A stretch of 64,000 nt of DNA from Sarocladium kiliense (Eukaryota; Ascomycota; Sordariomycetes; Hypocreales; Sarocladiaceae), in assembly GCA_030734395.1 (NCBI GenBank), contig JAUZTG010000004.1:398263-462262 (forward strand), read 5' to 3'. The notes under the pieces are model-generated. The model did no database searches and was not told where the DNA came from. It saw only the letters and a list, made by a program, of their open reading frames with translations. Below, piece after piece: positions 12,414-24,261 of this stretch. Each line of letters opens with the position of its first letter. Position 1 is the first letter of the stretch. Position numbers and translations under genes: made by a program.

Positions 12414-15400
12414 ATGGAGGCCCAGGTGCGTCATCCAGCTATCACAACACTGACCGCTTTGTGGCTCTGCCCCGCCATCATGCCACCATCCCTTTGTGCA
12501 TGCCCGGCGACTGCGTCGACCCTTTCTGCACCTAGCTCATGACTGACATGATGGACCTGTTGCAGATCGAAAATGCTGCCGAGATCTGGTCGAACCCGCA
12601 GTCAAGCCAGGAGCTTAAATTACAAGCCTTCGACTACCTGTCCCAGCTCAAGACTGATCCTCAGGCCTGGCAGGCGTGCGTCACCCTCTTTGCAAAGCAG
12701 CCTCAAACGTCCGAAGTCGTTCGTCTCGTATGCCTCGAAGTCGTCAACGCTGCCGTATACTCCCAGGCCCTCAATGCCGAGTCCCTTTCTTTCCTCAAAG
12801 ACACCCTCTTCCAATACGTTAGGCAGCATTATAGCCCCGATGCGCAACTCGAGCCCGACTCGACCTCTCTCCAAAACAAAGTCACACAGACATTGACGTA
12901 CCTTTTCGTCTTTCTCTACCAGAATGGTTGGGAGAGCTTCATCGATGATTTCTGGGATGTGACCGGAGTACCACGTGGGGCTGACAGCGTCAACGGAATC
13001 ATTCTTTACCTACGCATCCTCAGCTCTATCCACGATGAAATTGCTGATATGCTTCTGGCACGGAAAGATGGCGATGGACGACGCAATACGGAGCTCAAGG
13101 ACCAGCTTCGCGATCAAGATATGCAGAAGGTTGCTGAGGCCTGGAAGCAGCTGCTGTCCAGACACTCGAACAACGATGTGATTGTGGAGTTGGTTCTCAG
13201 GGTCATCGGCAAGTGGGTGAGCTGGATGGATATCTCTCTCATCATCGGCCAGGACATGCTCAACCTCCTGCTTCCCGTCGTTGGCCGGACACAGAATGCT
13301 GGCCGCGAGGATAAAGTCAGAGACATAGCCATCGACACTTTGACCGAGATCTGCGGGAAGAAGATGCGCTCCCCTGATAAGATGGAGATGATCTCCTTCA
13401 TAAACCTTGAAGACATTGTCGGGCAGCTGGTAGGCAGCCCGCTTCTCAACGACTACAAAGGGACACCACAATACGATACGGATCTGGCAGAGGCTGTGGC
13501 AAAACTTGTAAACACTGTTATGGTGGACATTGTGAAAGCAATCGAGGACCGTCAGAACTCTGGGGAGACCCTTGCTCGCGCTAACCAGCATCTGAATGGC
13601 TTTCTTCCTTTCCTTTTGCGATTCTTCTCGGATGATTACGACGAGGTCTGCTCGACTGTCATCCCTTCCTTGACCGATCTCCTCACGTTCCTCCGAAAGC
13701 TAGGGCAACTCCCTCAAGAGTATTCGGCTATGCTGGCGCCTATTCTGGATGCCATCATTCGCAAGATGAGATACGATGAGACATCTTCGTGGGGCAATGA
13801 AGATGAGCAGACGGATGAAGCTGAGTTCCAGGACCTTCGCAGAAAGCTTCAAAACCTGCAGAGGACTATTGCGGCCATCGACCAATCTCTGTACATGAAC
13901 ATGATCAGCAATCTTGTGGCGACCACATTCCAGAGCTTACAGCAACAAGGTTCCGACATGGACTGGAGGGACCTTGACTTAGCTCTGCACGAGATCTATC
14001 TTTTTGGAGAACTCGCTTTGCCTAACCAGGGGTACAACGCCAATAAAAAGGGTTCGACAGAGGCTTCCGAGAGATTGGTGGTTATGGTACAGAAGATGAT
14101 CGACTCTGGTTCGTATCCTCCCATAAGATGCTTGTATGTATCCGCTAACCCGCTCAAGGCACCGCAAACTTCTCTCACCCGGCTGTGCTGTTGCAGTACA
14201 TGGAGATTTGCGTTAGGTACTGCGCCGACTTTGAGAACCACCAAAGCTATATTCCTCAGGTCCTAGAAACCTTCGTTCGCCTCGTTCACCACAATCACGT
14301 CCGCATCAAGACCCGTTCCTGGTACCTCTTCCACCGCTTCGTCAAGCAGCTCCGCACTCACTTGGGCAATGTTGCCGAGACGGTGATCCAGTCCATTGGC
14401 GACCTTCTCCCCATCAAAGCCGAAGTTCCCGGCGAGGACGCAGATGACGACATGTCGTCCGACGAGTCTGACCACTCGGCAGACGCCCTGTTCACGAGCC
14501 AACTCTATCTATTCGAGGCTATCGGTTGCATGTCAGCCAGCCCTGGTACACCAGCAGACAAGCAGGCACTCTATGCTCGTTCGGTCATGGATCCCCTGTT
14601 CCGGGACATGGAGGATCACCTCCCTCGGGCCAAAGCAGGGAACGAACAAGCGAAACTACAAATCCACCACATTGTGATGGCACTCGGAACTCTAGCACAT
14701 GGTTTCAGCGACTGGTACCCAGGGTCATCCTCCAACCAACATGCACCGGCCCCGGCTGAAGTATCGGCCGAGTTCTCAAGGGCAGCAGAGGCGATCTTGT
14801 ACTCCTTGGACCAACTGAATGGATCGGCTGAAATCCGAGCTGCATGCCGCTCGGCTTTCTCAAGGCTCCTTGGTGTGCTGGGACCCGCTGTCCTGCCGCA
14901 GCTGCCGCAATGGATCCAAGGTCTCCTTTCTCAAGGGTCTGCTAAGGATGAGATGGCTATGTTCCTCCGCCTGCTCGACCAGGTTGTGTTTGGCTTCAAA
15001 TCCGAGATTTTCGAAGTACTGAACCTTCTTCTTACGCCCCTCCTTCAGCGCATCTTCGCCGGCTTGGCGGAGCCTGTGTCGGGCACTGATGATGAGATCC
15101 AACTTGTTGAGCTCAGGCGGGAGTATCTCTCATTCATCCAAGTTATCCTCAACAACGGTCTGGAGGGGGTTTTGATCAGTGACACTAATCAGGGGTCCTT
15201 CGAATCGATGATCTTGTCGGTGCTTGAGGTCGCGAAGACTCTGGAGAACAACCTTGGCCCCAGCAGGTTGGCCTTCACTGTCATGATGAGAATCTCAGCC
15301 ATCTGGGGCGGACCTGATGTCGCCACGATCTCCGACAAGCCTACTGCGCCGACTGGCGCGGCAACTCCATCAATCCCTGGGTTTGACCAGTTCATGCTGG

Positions 15401-15678
15401 ACCGTTTCCACACGACTTGCTGGGAGGTCCTTCAGAACCAAGCTTTCCAGCCGTCTCAGGACGCCCAGGCGAAGCAGGTTCTTAACGAAATTGCGGGTCT
15501 TGAGCAGACCATCTACACCAAGACGGGAGATGCTTTCATTCAGCATGTGCAGAATTCATTGTTCCCACAAATGGGCATCAATGGTGATGAGTTCCTGAGG
15601 TCTCTCACCACATCCACAGATAAGAAGGGCTTTGCGTCCTACCTGCAGAGGCTGTTGAAGAACCGGCAGCAGGGCTAG
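12414..15678 (+). CDS. LOS1: Exportin-T, tRNA nuclear export receptor
   Basis: Los1/exportin-T is the karyopherin that carries mature-ended tRNA out of the nucleus with Ran-GTP. Three exons: 12414-12425 (four codons, MEAQ), 12566-14108 and 14159-15678, giving 1024 residues, the usual family length. The 140-bp first intron joins MEAQ to IENAAEIWSNP. The 50-bp second intron (GTTCGT...CTCAAG, branch CTAAC) restores DSGTANFSHPAVLLQYMEIC, which matches the family where reading on would not. The protein is a chain of HEAT repeats. The N-terminal third (residues about 1-240) holds the exportin-1-like region (EVVRLVCLEVVNAAV, LTYLFVFLYQNGWESFIDDFW), and the C-terminal region carries tRNA-contacting HEAT repeats. 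The ATG at 12539 lies inside the intron. The gene converges on the MIT/PNP gene with about 550 bp between stop codons. Confidence 0.9.
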
Positions 15679-16228
15679 CCGAGTGCTATCCTATAACGAG
15701 ATAGGTTTGAGAGGGTGATGAGGGGGACGAAGGATAGCCGCGTATGCATGAGAGGTAAAGTCTGTTGGAAAGGGAGGTGGAGATACCATGTGAAGCGTGA
15801 ACAAATCGTGAGGGAAAGGACTGGGTGGCAGACTTGCAATTTTGGTCCAAGGCAAGTAGAGAAAACACCACGTAAAGAGATGACATGGATGATCAAAACG
15901 CATACCATCGGCGTTGTTTTGCCGATCGGGAAAAGATAGAGAGCACAGAGGCAGATTCCAGAAGAAATCAAATGCTCGCCTCTTACCAGTCTACATCTCA
16001 CGAAGCAGCGTGAGTATGCTATGAGTCCAGGCGCTTCAGCAGAAGATCTCAGTCAGTTTCTTTAAACCTTAGGTCGAACTGTGGCAAAGACCTCGTCGCC
16101 GCATTCCGGTATCTTATATGGGATCAACACCGAGGAGGTGGATCTGCGGAACATCTTCTCCTATTCGTTTCAGGACCTTGCTTAGCATTCGCCCAACTCA
16201 GCCATCCTGCCCTTTTCAAGACTCTAGG

Positions 16229-19200
16229 CTACGTGTCGGAGAGTTTCGCAAAATGCTTCGACCAAATCCACCCGATCTCGTTCTCTGGGTCATCCTGGTT
16301 CTTTGCAAGCCACAGCTCGCCCTTCTCAGCAACTACGTCAAAGATCTAGGAAAGGTCAGTGCCATGAATCAAATGAAGAAGAGGAGGGAGCCTAATTACC
16401 TCGCCCGCTTGGTACACGAGATATCTGTATCCTTCTTCTGACCTGTTTGTTGAAATATTGAATTCGAAGAGTGACGCTGCCATCCATAGCACGTCGAAAA
16501 CTTCAGTGCTTTTAGGCAGATTGAGAAGAATAGCTCGAGCAACACATGCTGCATTGGCCTCCGCATATCCGATCCATGCATCATTCGAGTGAGTGTCCCA
16601 GTAGCTCCAAATGCCTCGAATGAAGATGCGTGGTTGCCTGTCCACGTACAACGCGTCGTTCAGGAGCGAACCGTCCACACACAACATATCGATATCAGGC
16701 CCAAGGACATCACGCAGATTGCGAACGGAAGGACTTGAAAGAGTAGGGTTAGCGTCGGGGATGAATGCGATAGGGCCTAAATGGACTCTTGCTGAGTCGG
16801 ATGAGCGAGGTGAACGGTTGACGATTTGATCTCTAGAGCATTCGCTGCAGAACTTTGGCCCCTGATGGGGGTAGTCATGTCGAAAGAGAAGGTCAAAGTC
16901 CCTTCCAGGATTTTGTGAAAGTAACGAGGCAGACCCGTTGAAGCGCTGTCGGTGGGCATGGAGGTCAATTCCATCGGTGAGAATAGTGAAGAGCAGTCCT
17001 TCTAGCCCTTGGACGGGTGATGAGTCAAAGTCGTCAATGCAAAGGGCCCGATCCCATGCTGGAGATATGTCATATCGCCTAAGGCAGGGCGCGCCATCGC
17101 TCGTCATACCGACGACAACATCTCCTAGATAGATATCATCCCACGGGTCACGAGGCCGTGGGATGCCGTGGGCAACCCCAGTGTACAAGAGAATGTGATT
17201 TTTCGCAACCACAGCTAGCAAGCTGTTAGGAACTTTTGGTACAGTACGAACATGATGTGAGGGATAAGCAATGATGACAGTGTTGTGGTTTCCGATTTTC
17301 CCAAAGGAGATTGTCATGACGCTGGCGAGGTGAATTCGATCAAGGTCAATTGGATTTGTGTGGACTTCATCTAGCATAGACTTGGCGGTCGTGAAGCCGA
17401 AAGTCCCGACAGTGATCCAAATGACGCTGTATGACGAAGGCTCGAGCTTCTTTGACTTTACAAGGGAGGGTGGGCTCTCAGGCTTTCTGAAGAGAGATCC
17501 TATGTGTGGGAACCGTTCGGCGCTTTGCGTGGATTCGAAAGGCCGTGTGAGGTACAGGTCGTAGGGATATGGGTCGGGAGGAATCGCGATGATGTGTCTA
17601 TTTGGACCGTACTCGAGTGCCTATGTCCTAGTTGTCAGTCTGTTGTCTAAGGGACTACATCCATGTTTGATGCATGCACAGATCTTGTTAAGTGGTGCCG
17701 TTGTCAGTAAACGAGACATACCGGCACGCTGCCCAGCTTGAGGCTAAGGCTCTGTCCAGACTGAACAGCCTTGACCATCCTCTCAACGGCGTCATCCTCA
17801 AGAGTAAGAATGAAAGCCTGAGGCGGAACGGATAACCCGCCCTCACTCGCAGCTTCAAGGCGGAGGCCAGAGTCTGGGATCTTGAATAGATTGTAGCTAA
17901 TATCCGAGTTTGTTTGTCGATGGGGGTATGTCTCCTCAGAAACAATGGAATCTGTGTCTTCTGTTTCCAGCTGTGCCTGATAGTCCGAGGCTGGCCCAGA
18001 CGATGAGGCATCATCCGAAGGATCAACCGAATCGCGACCCTCTTCCTGCTCTGCGGTGATTCCTGATCCAAGACAAAGAAGCCGGATTACGAGAAATGTG
18101 AAGGACTGAAGGTGATCGGCTATGTGCTTGGCCATGTGGCGAGATATCAATAGTTTCCCTGGTGTGACTGGATCGTTGACTGCCTCCTTGTTCTCCTCAG
18201 CTATCACCGTAAGTGCGCGGGTGGGCATCGGTTCAGTAGACGCAAGATTTGATCGAGTTACCGTGATGGTAGTCGAGGTCGTCGAGATAGAGAAACAACA
18301 CAATGGGCACTTGTCAGCATCTCGACTGAGATGCACCGTATTGTGACGAGCGAGGCGCTGTCTCTGTTGTGGTGAATACCTATCGTGCTCCAGCTCCAGA
18401 TGTTCGAGGAATCGAGCCTCAGAGTCGAAACGAGTTGGCTTACGCTGGCCAGTAGCCGGATCTATGTCGAGGTTGCATACCCACGTTTGCTGTTTATATG
18501 TATGGCGCGACCAATCGTGGGAATGCTTCTCCATATGGCTCTGCCAATCCACTGAGCTGGCAAAGCTGGGGATGGGCTTGTTGTTCCGAGCCGCATCTTG
18601 TGCGCATTCTTCTGATAAGCAGACATAAGGCCTCCAGTCTTCTTTCTGATGCTCTCTACGCAAAGTCTCAGCATACTCTTCATCAATAATCGACATGAAG
18701 TGACTCACCTCCAAAGAGCAGGCTTAGTGAACGTATCTGCTGGATAGTTCCTGAAGCACCATCGGCAGTCCGCATATTTGGCACCCTCTGGTAGGTCCTG
18801 TGCAGGAGCATAGATCGCGCGAGTAGTGGCGATGGATTGAGTCGGACGACGAGGGGGTCTGGCTGCAAGGTTTGATGAAGGTTGATAGTGTCCCTTGAAT
18901 GCGCCTTCGCTGAAAGCCGAAGACTGTTGCGAGGGGTTCTGAACACGTATGATCGGCGTCTCTTCGAGCGGTGTACCTGAGGCCTGACCCTGCGATACCA
19001 CCGGTTGACGGTTAGCTGAAGGGGCTTCTCGTGTACGTTGAGGTAGTCTCTGCTGATTTGACCAGGGGCTTGGACGCATTCCTTGGTGCGCCTTGCTCGC
19101 CTGTCCGTACTGTTTGCCTCGCGCCTCGCGATAAAGAACTTCCTGGTACTTGTCGGTCATTGACTTGCACATATGCTCAAGCAGTTCCGAGCTAGCTGCT

Positions 19201-20168
19201 GGATACAAGCCTTCAAGGACCGAATAGGTCAATCTTTCAAAGGAGCTTAGACGCTCGTCTTTGGCCAAGGGTTTCATCCGGTTCATGAGTTGACCAGCTG
19301 ATGCATGGCGAATAGAAGCACCAAGTTTGTGGAGACGATCCAGCGTTGCTTCAATCCCTGAGAAAGTAGCCTTCATGGCAGGTGAAAGCTGCTGTATGCT
19401 GTCCTTCTCCTCAACGTGCATACGTCCTCCACCATCCTGTGTCTTCTTTCTGACAAGCTCGAGCGCTACTCCGGGGGGTGTCACATTAATGCGAATGTCG
19501 TCAATACTAAGGTAAGCGATATACGTACCAGTATCAAGGTTTCTACGTATCATGAGCAGCTGGTGTATAACCATACTCCTGACGTCGGCGCTATTTCTGA
19601 GCCTGTGGTCTAGGCTCAGGTTGGTCTGGGCAAAGACTCCAAGGAAGCCGATCCAAGAAGCGAATCGTTGTTGGTATTCCATGACAAGCCTCAGAGTGAC
19701 AGGCGCGGCGGGTCGGAAGGCATCCAGTAGTACTAGGAAGCATTCCCAGCAAGTGCGCGCCACCTCGCTGATACTAAGCGGCGACGGTGATGCTTTGTCG
19801 TCATCATGGGCCGTTCTTGGTTGGCTCAGCTCAGCAATGCGGTCGGTGTATGCAGAAATCTGGCTCATTCCGTAAGTCACCTGTCAGTGTGCTGCCATCC
19901 TGTCCGCTGTCCACAGGCTTCAAGACACTCAGGGAGGAGAACATACAAGGGCTTCGACTTTGGACTTGTCATCCTCAGAGCTCGTCTTTCGAAGCACTTC
20001 TCCCAATATACGACAAGCCTCTGTGTAGGCTTGTCGTGCCTTCTCATAGCTGTGAGCCTTATCAAGCTCCACGGCCGTGTTAGCCGCCCGGAAGGCGGCA
20101 GCCACGGCCTCTTGGGAAGCTGTGGCCAGGTCTATCCACGCCGGAACAGAGAAGGGAATGTTAGACAT
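16229..20168 (-). CDS. MIT domain - AcuF-like zinc finger - nucleoside phosphorylase-like fusion protein
   Basis: Five exons on the minus strand (19947-20168, 18709-19880, 17722-18655, 16400-17620, 16229-16345) join in frame to 1221 residues. Residues about 10-105 fit a MIT domain (AVELDKAHSYEKARQAYTEA, ending SQISAYTDRIAELSQ); MIT domains bind ESCRT-III tails and in AAA proteins such as Vps4. Residues about 110-250 match the helical region often preceding fungal AcuF-type C2H2 fingers. Residues about 440-680 carry Cys/His pairs (C446, C449, C477 and others). Residues about 840-1150 align with the PNP/UDP phosphorylase effector domain of fungal NLR-like proteins (FGKIGNHNTVIIA, IYLGDVVVG, FRHDYPHQGP, RVHLGPIAF, IFIRGIWSYWD). 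The residues that should bind nucleoside and catalyse look changed. The C-terminal exon (ELWLAKNQDDPENEIGWIW) is a familiar fungal tail. There is no NB-ARC or NACHT domain. It lies 370 bp downstream of the S8 protease gene, same strand. Function is inferred only. Confidence 0.75.
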
Positions 20169-20538
20169 GATCTCGTCGAGTCAATAGATTGAAACTTGGC
20201 ATGATCGGGTCGGCGATCCCTCTGGAGTGCATCGAAGCACGCTTGAAGGAGCCTCGTTGCGGGGAACGAAGGTTGGAGCGATCGTCAGCCGCAAGATGCA
20301 TGAGGCAACTCACGCATATGCTGTACGGTGCTTGTGGCCAATCACACCAGCGGTGAATGATAACCTACGTGGACCTTAGTCCAACACCTTTCAGCAGATA
20401 TTGGGAACTCACTATGCCTAGATTATCTAGGCACTCAGATGGGGCAATAAACACCGCTGCTTCTCCTGATGCTACATGGACTCGTTGACAGTGGCATGTA
20501 AGCCGGAGTTAATTTCACTGTAACGTAGCCCAGGGACA
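20169..20538. promoter_or_regulatory. Spacer between the S8 protease stop and the MIT/PNP gene start
   Basis: 370 bp that hold the 3' UTR of the protease gene and the promoter of the MIT/PNP gene, both read on the minus strand. No clear TATA box or terminator is visible. The short distance fits co-regulated but separate genes. Confidence 0.4.
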
Positions 20539-23500
20539 TCAATTATAATGGAGACTATCGATGCGATCCTCGATTGCTTCCCAAAGCTGCTCAGTCGTCT
20601 CAATCCTTTCACGACTATACATATCGACATGTTTCTCATATACCAACCATGGTGCAAAGTATGGATAAGAACCGCTGTGGTTGTCAGCGCACATAAGTGC
20701 CATGACCGCTTTCATCCCACGATAGCTCTCCAATGCACTGCTATTTCCTAACCGCCTCCGTGCTAGGTCAAGGAGATTGGCTGCAGTGGCAGCAGCGATT
20801 GGGGTGGAATAAGACGTGCCCTTTAGCCAAACCCGGTTCCCACGCCACAGAGACTCGATCGTGATCCCTAGAGTACCCACGGGAAAGTTCTGGTGGTGGT
20901 GATCAGAAGATGCGCCTGGGTTTATTTGACCATCATAGCCATTGCCAGAGGTCGCATGGACACAGATGACCCCTTTCATCGATGCAGGAAACGCGAGACC
21001 TCGATTGAACCCCCAATTTGCGGCAGCTGCAAAGATCAGCCTTGGACGAGCTCCAGCTGTGCGACTCTTTGGATGGATTGCTTCACGTAAAGCGGTCTCA
21101 ATGTCTTTATACGGGGTTTTAAAACCCAGTGACAAAGAAATGATGTCTGTGTCCTGTTCAATGGCCCAGTGAATAGCCTGCACATGATGGATCTACGGTC
21201 AGCACTAGACATCTGAAGCATTCGTGTATCACTCTTACCTCAACGATATTCTGACGGTTCTTGGGGGTGAAGCTCTTGTCTTCTGCAACCTTGGCAATAA
21301 GAACCTCAGCAGATTTCGAGGTTCTCAAGACCAGCCTGGCAAGATGTGTACCATGGCCCCAGGTGTCTGTAAGGTCCAGTTCATCGCCGACCCAGCTACG
21401 TCCCCAGATTCTTCCGCTCGCGAACTCTGGGCATATCAGAGGGTCTTCGACATCTATGCCAGTATCGATCAGTGCAATTTTGACACGCTTAGGACTAGCG
21501 GCAGGCTGACTGATGCCAGCAAGAGGAGGAAAGTGGCGTTTGTTGAACTCTCTCATGTATCCCCAGAACTCCTCAGCCTGCTTTGCTTTCCTATCAAACA
21601 TTTAGCAGCCTATGCGATACGATGAACCGGGAGCATATACCCTTTCTGGTGATCGTGAAGAGTATAATCTTCTGTCGTATCAAACAAAACACCAACCCCT
21701 TGCTCGTCGACATCTGTCAACGACTTTGGCCGGGAATCGAGTGGATTATCAGGGTCCTCGGGATCTGCAACTGACTCGTCGGCAGCATCGAGCCACCCGC
21801 TGATGATGAGAGGTATTTGGGTTTGGACCGGTGTAGGCTTCAGAACGATTTCAGCTTCAAGCTTGGAGTTGTGCTCCGGGCGAGTCCCCTGTGGCTCGGG
21901 TGTTGGGACTCGCTCGTCGAGAGAAGTGCGAGCTGTTGAACTCGTCTGACTTGGCTCAAAGAGACTGCCACCCAGGGCGGAAGCAGGATTCCCAGGATCG
22001 ATTCTCAACCAGAAGGCTGGCCCAGGGGTCTCTGAACCAGGATGTGACCAATTCGGCGTCCACCAACCTTGATTGTGTACGTCCTTGCTGGGCTGAAGGG
22101 CTTCTGTTGCGTGGTCTTCAAGCTTCTTAACCACACCGCGAACATAGCGCCGATCCCACTCGGACCACTGGCCCGGCACTTCAGAGATCTCTCCCTCGTC
22201 TAACCTCAGTTGTCGTTCCACATGGTAGCGGAGACATGCATCGATAGCATCGCCGTAGTCCAGATCCCACTTATACTCCTCGTATATGTCCAAGAGAAGC
22301 AGGTGCAGCGTTTCCTCTTCATCCCCGTCAAGCGCAGCCTCGATGCGACCATTTAAGTCAGTCCCCAGATCAATTTCCAGCAATAGCTTAGCGAGGAACA
22401 ACAATATAGGTGGATCATCCAAGTGCGGTGCCCAGCGATCCAAGTCCTCCAAAGGAGGTCCCTCATTGGAGCACGTAACATATGGTCCAAATGGCGTATT
22501 CGATCTCGTCTGGTCGAGCTTCTCCTTGAGGAAGAAGAGGTTCTTGGAGCACCAGCCTTTTCCAACCCACTCCGAGCCTAAGAGATATGAGAAGGCGCGC
22601 ACAATATCCTGTGCAAGGCTCCTCTTCTCAGCCCTACTGAACCGATCCGACACAACATTATTCAGGTTCAGAGGCTTGAAAACGTCGCGTGAGATTAGAG
22701 CATGCAATGAACAGCTTGGTGTATCCCGGCCGTGTCGGGCACGGGGAGCACCTTGCGTGACATTGCGCAGCTCTTTCCCTGTGGCATGGAGCGTAATGCA
22801 TTGCTGCTTCTTCTCTTTGATGAGGGTACAGAGATCTGTCACATTCCGCGCAACGAACTGTGCTTGGACTTTGAGGCTTCATCGACGTCAGCTCTGCATG
22901 GATTAGAAGACGAAGGGGTGAACCTACGTAGGACAGCAGCATTGTATCTCGCGCCAGACCGTATGCTTAGGACACGAGGAGATAAGCAGGTCTAACAATG
23001 GCCTTGACTCAAGTGTATCGCCCTCAGCGTGCTGACTTCGAAGATACAGCATGGCTGTGTGCGATGTCGCACAGCGGCCTAAGCGATTGAAGACAGTATT
23101 GAACGTGGCGGATGCATATTGTCTGACTGCGTTATCGCGTACGCCAGAGACCACAATCTCCGGCTTCTTTGTCGGGGGTGACGTGATGAAACGATTCGTA
23201 CTGTATGATGGTAAGGAGTCAAGTAATGCATTGACGTCCTCTACTGTCCTGAGATGTCGTGCAAGATCATGGTCACTTGGTAGACTGAACGCCGGTCCAA
23301 AGGGACCTCTGATGAGGTTGAAGGGCGACTTTGTATCCTCTAAGTGATCTAGAAGATACCATATTTGATCGTAGGAAGTGGTATTATTGCTAAAAATGTG
23401 CTGGAACCGGTCACCGTGCTTCTGTACAGGTGCAGTCCAAGCCAAAGTGTCGAGGAGGACCAGGAGTTCAGCGAGCTTCAAGCGGAAATGCTCCAGATGA

Positions 23501-23727
23501 GCTGAGTCGATGGTCGAACTGAGAAGATGCGGTCGCGTAAAGACTCTAGTAAGTTCGTACTCGAAAGCATTGCGAGCATTTTCGTTTAGAATCGCATCCT
23601 CATCTAGAACGGAACCCGTACCGGCAGTGAAGCCGCCTCCGCCGTCACCAAAACTAGAGAGCGTGAAGATGAGATAACCGCGGAGCGCAAGGATAGCCTG
23701 CCACTCGAGAATCTCGTTCAGTGACAT
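20539..23727 (-). CDS. Subtilisin-like (S8) serine protease with DUF7580-like N-terminal region, HET-Q2-like
   Basis: Four exons on the minus strand (22928-23727, 21641-22876, 21239-21590, 20539-21177) give 1008 residues. Residues about 1-430 are alpha-helical and resemble the DUF7580 region of fungal immune-type proteins (RSLAQDIVRAFSYLLGSEWV, then an ILLFLAKLLLEIDLG-type helix). Residues about 710-950 are an S8 peptidase with all key residues: Asp721 (KIALIDTGID), His758 (WGHGTHLARLV), oxyanion Asn850 (FAAAANWG) and Ser918 (KGTSYSTPIAA). There is no signal peptide or propeptide, so the enzyme should be cytosolic. The first junction (22877/22928, phase 2, GTAGGT...ATGAAG) is the least certain; it gives CCCPTLKVQAQFVARN. 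The gene is divergent from a gasdermin-like gene 534 bp away, which is the HET-Q1/HET-Q2 layout in Podospora. By analogy it would cleave and activate that gasdermin. That is inference. Confidence 0.8.
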
Positions 23728-24261
23728 ATCTCGAGTGGCGGAGGATTCTCGTCAACCGATCGAGTTTGCCGCTCGTGTCGCGCGCGCACCTCTCTCGATC
23801 TCGACGGAGGCTCAAGCGCCCTGGAAGAGGGTGGGTTGAGGTCTCAGGCGAGGGGGTCGCTACAGAATACCGATCGTCCAAATAGATGCTACCGTGGATT
23901 GGTCGATATGGCCCTCGTGCCAGTGACCAGTGCTTGAGTTTCGGTAGACGCCTGCACCATTGAAGCGGTGGCTGACAACGCCAATCAGCCATTCGCCCAT
24001 CCCCCGCTTTCAGCTCTCTCGGGGAGCCTGATGTGACTTCTGGGCTCATGAGGCAATACTGCTGTTTCGAAGCTGGCCAGAGAGAGACAGCCGGCTTGCT
24101 ATCGTCCTCTATCATGTCCCTATAGTCCTAGGAGGTTTTACTCAAGCATATCCTCTTACAGCATCCGTGGACCTCGCTAGCGGCCCGGGCCGTCTAGTAC
24201 GACTTCAGCAAGTCAAGTCAAGTCCAGGCGTGACAATTGACTGCGTTGGCTACAGTTCGCC
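23728..24261. promoter_or_regulatory. Divergent promoter of the S8 protease and gasdermin genes
   Basis: 534 bp separate the two start codons, so protease and substrate are likely expressed from one shared control region. An open minus-strand frame here (up to 24115) overlaps the protease start in another frame and has no family likeness. No TATA box is obvious. Confidence 0.5.

Noticed and set aside
16229..23727. One single gene spanning the MIT/PNP protein and the S8 protease
   Set aside because: The protease ends with its own stop at 20539 after a complete S8 fold, and the MIT/PNP gene has its own ATG at 20168 starting a complete domain.
23654..24115. 153-codon minus-strand ORF as an N-terminal exon of the S8 protease
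   Set aside because: It is in a different frame from the protease start, and the protease frame has its own ATG at 23727 with sensible sequence from the first residue.
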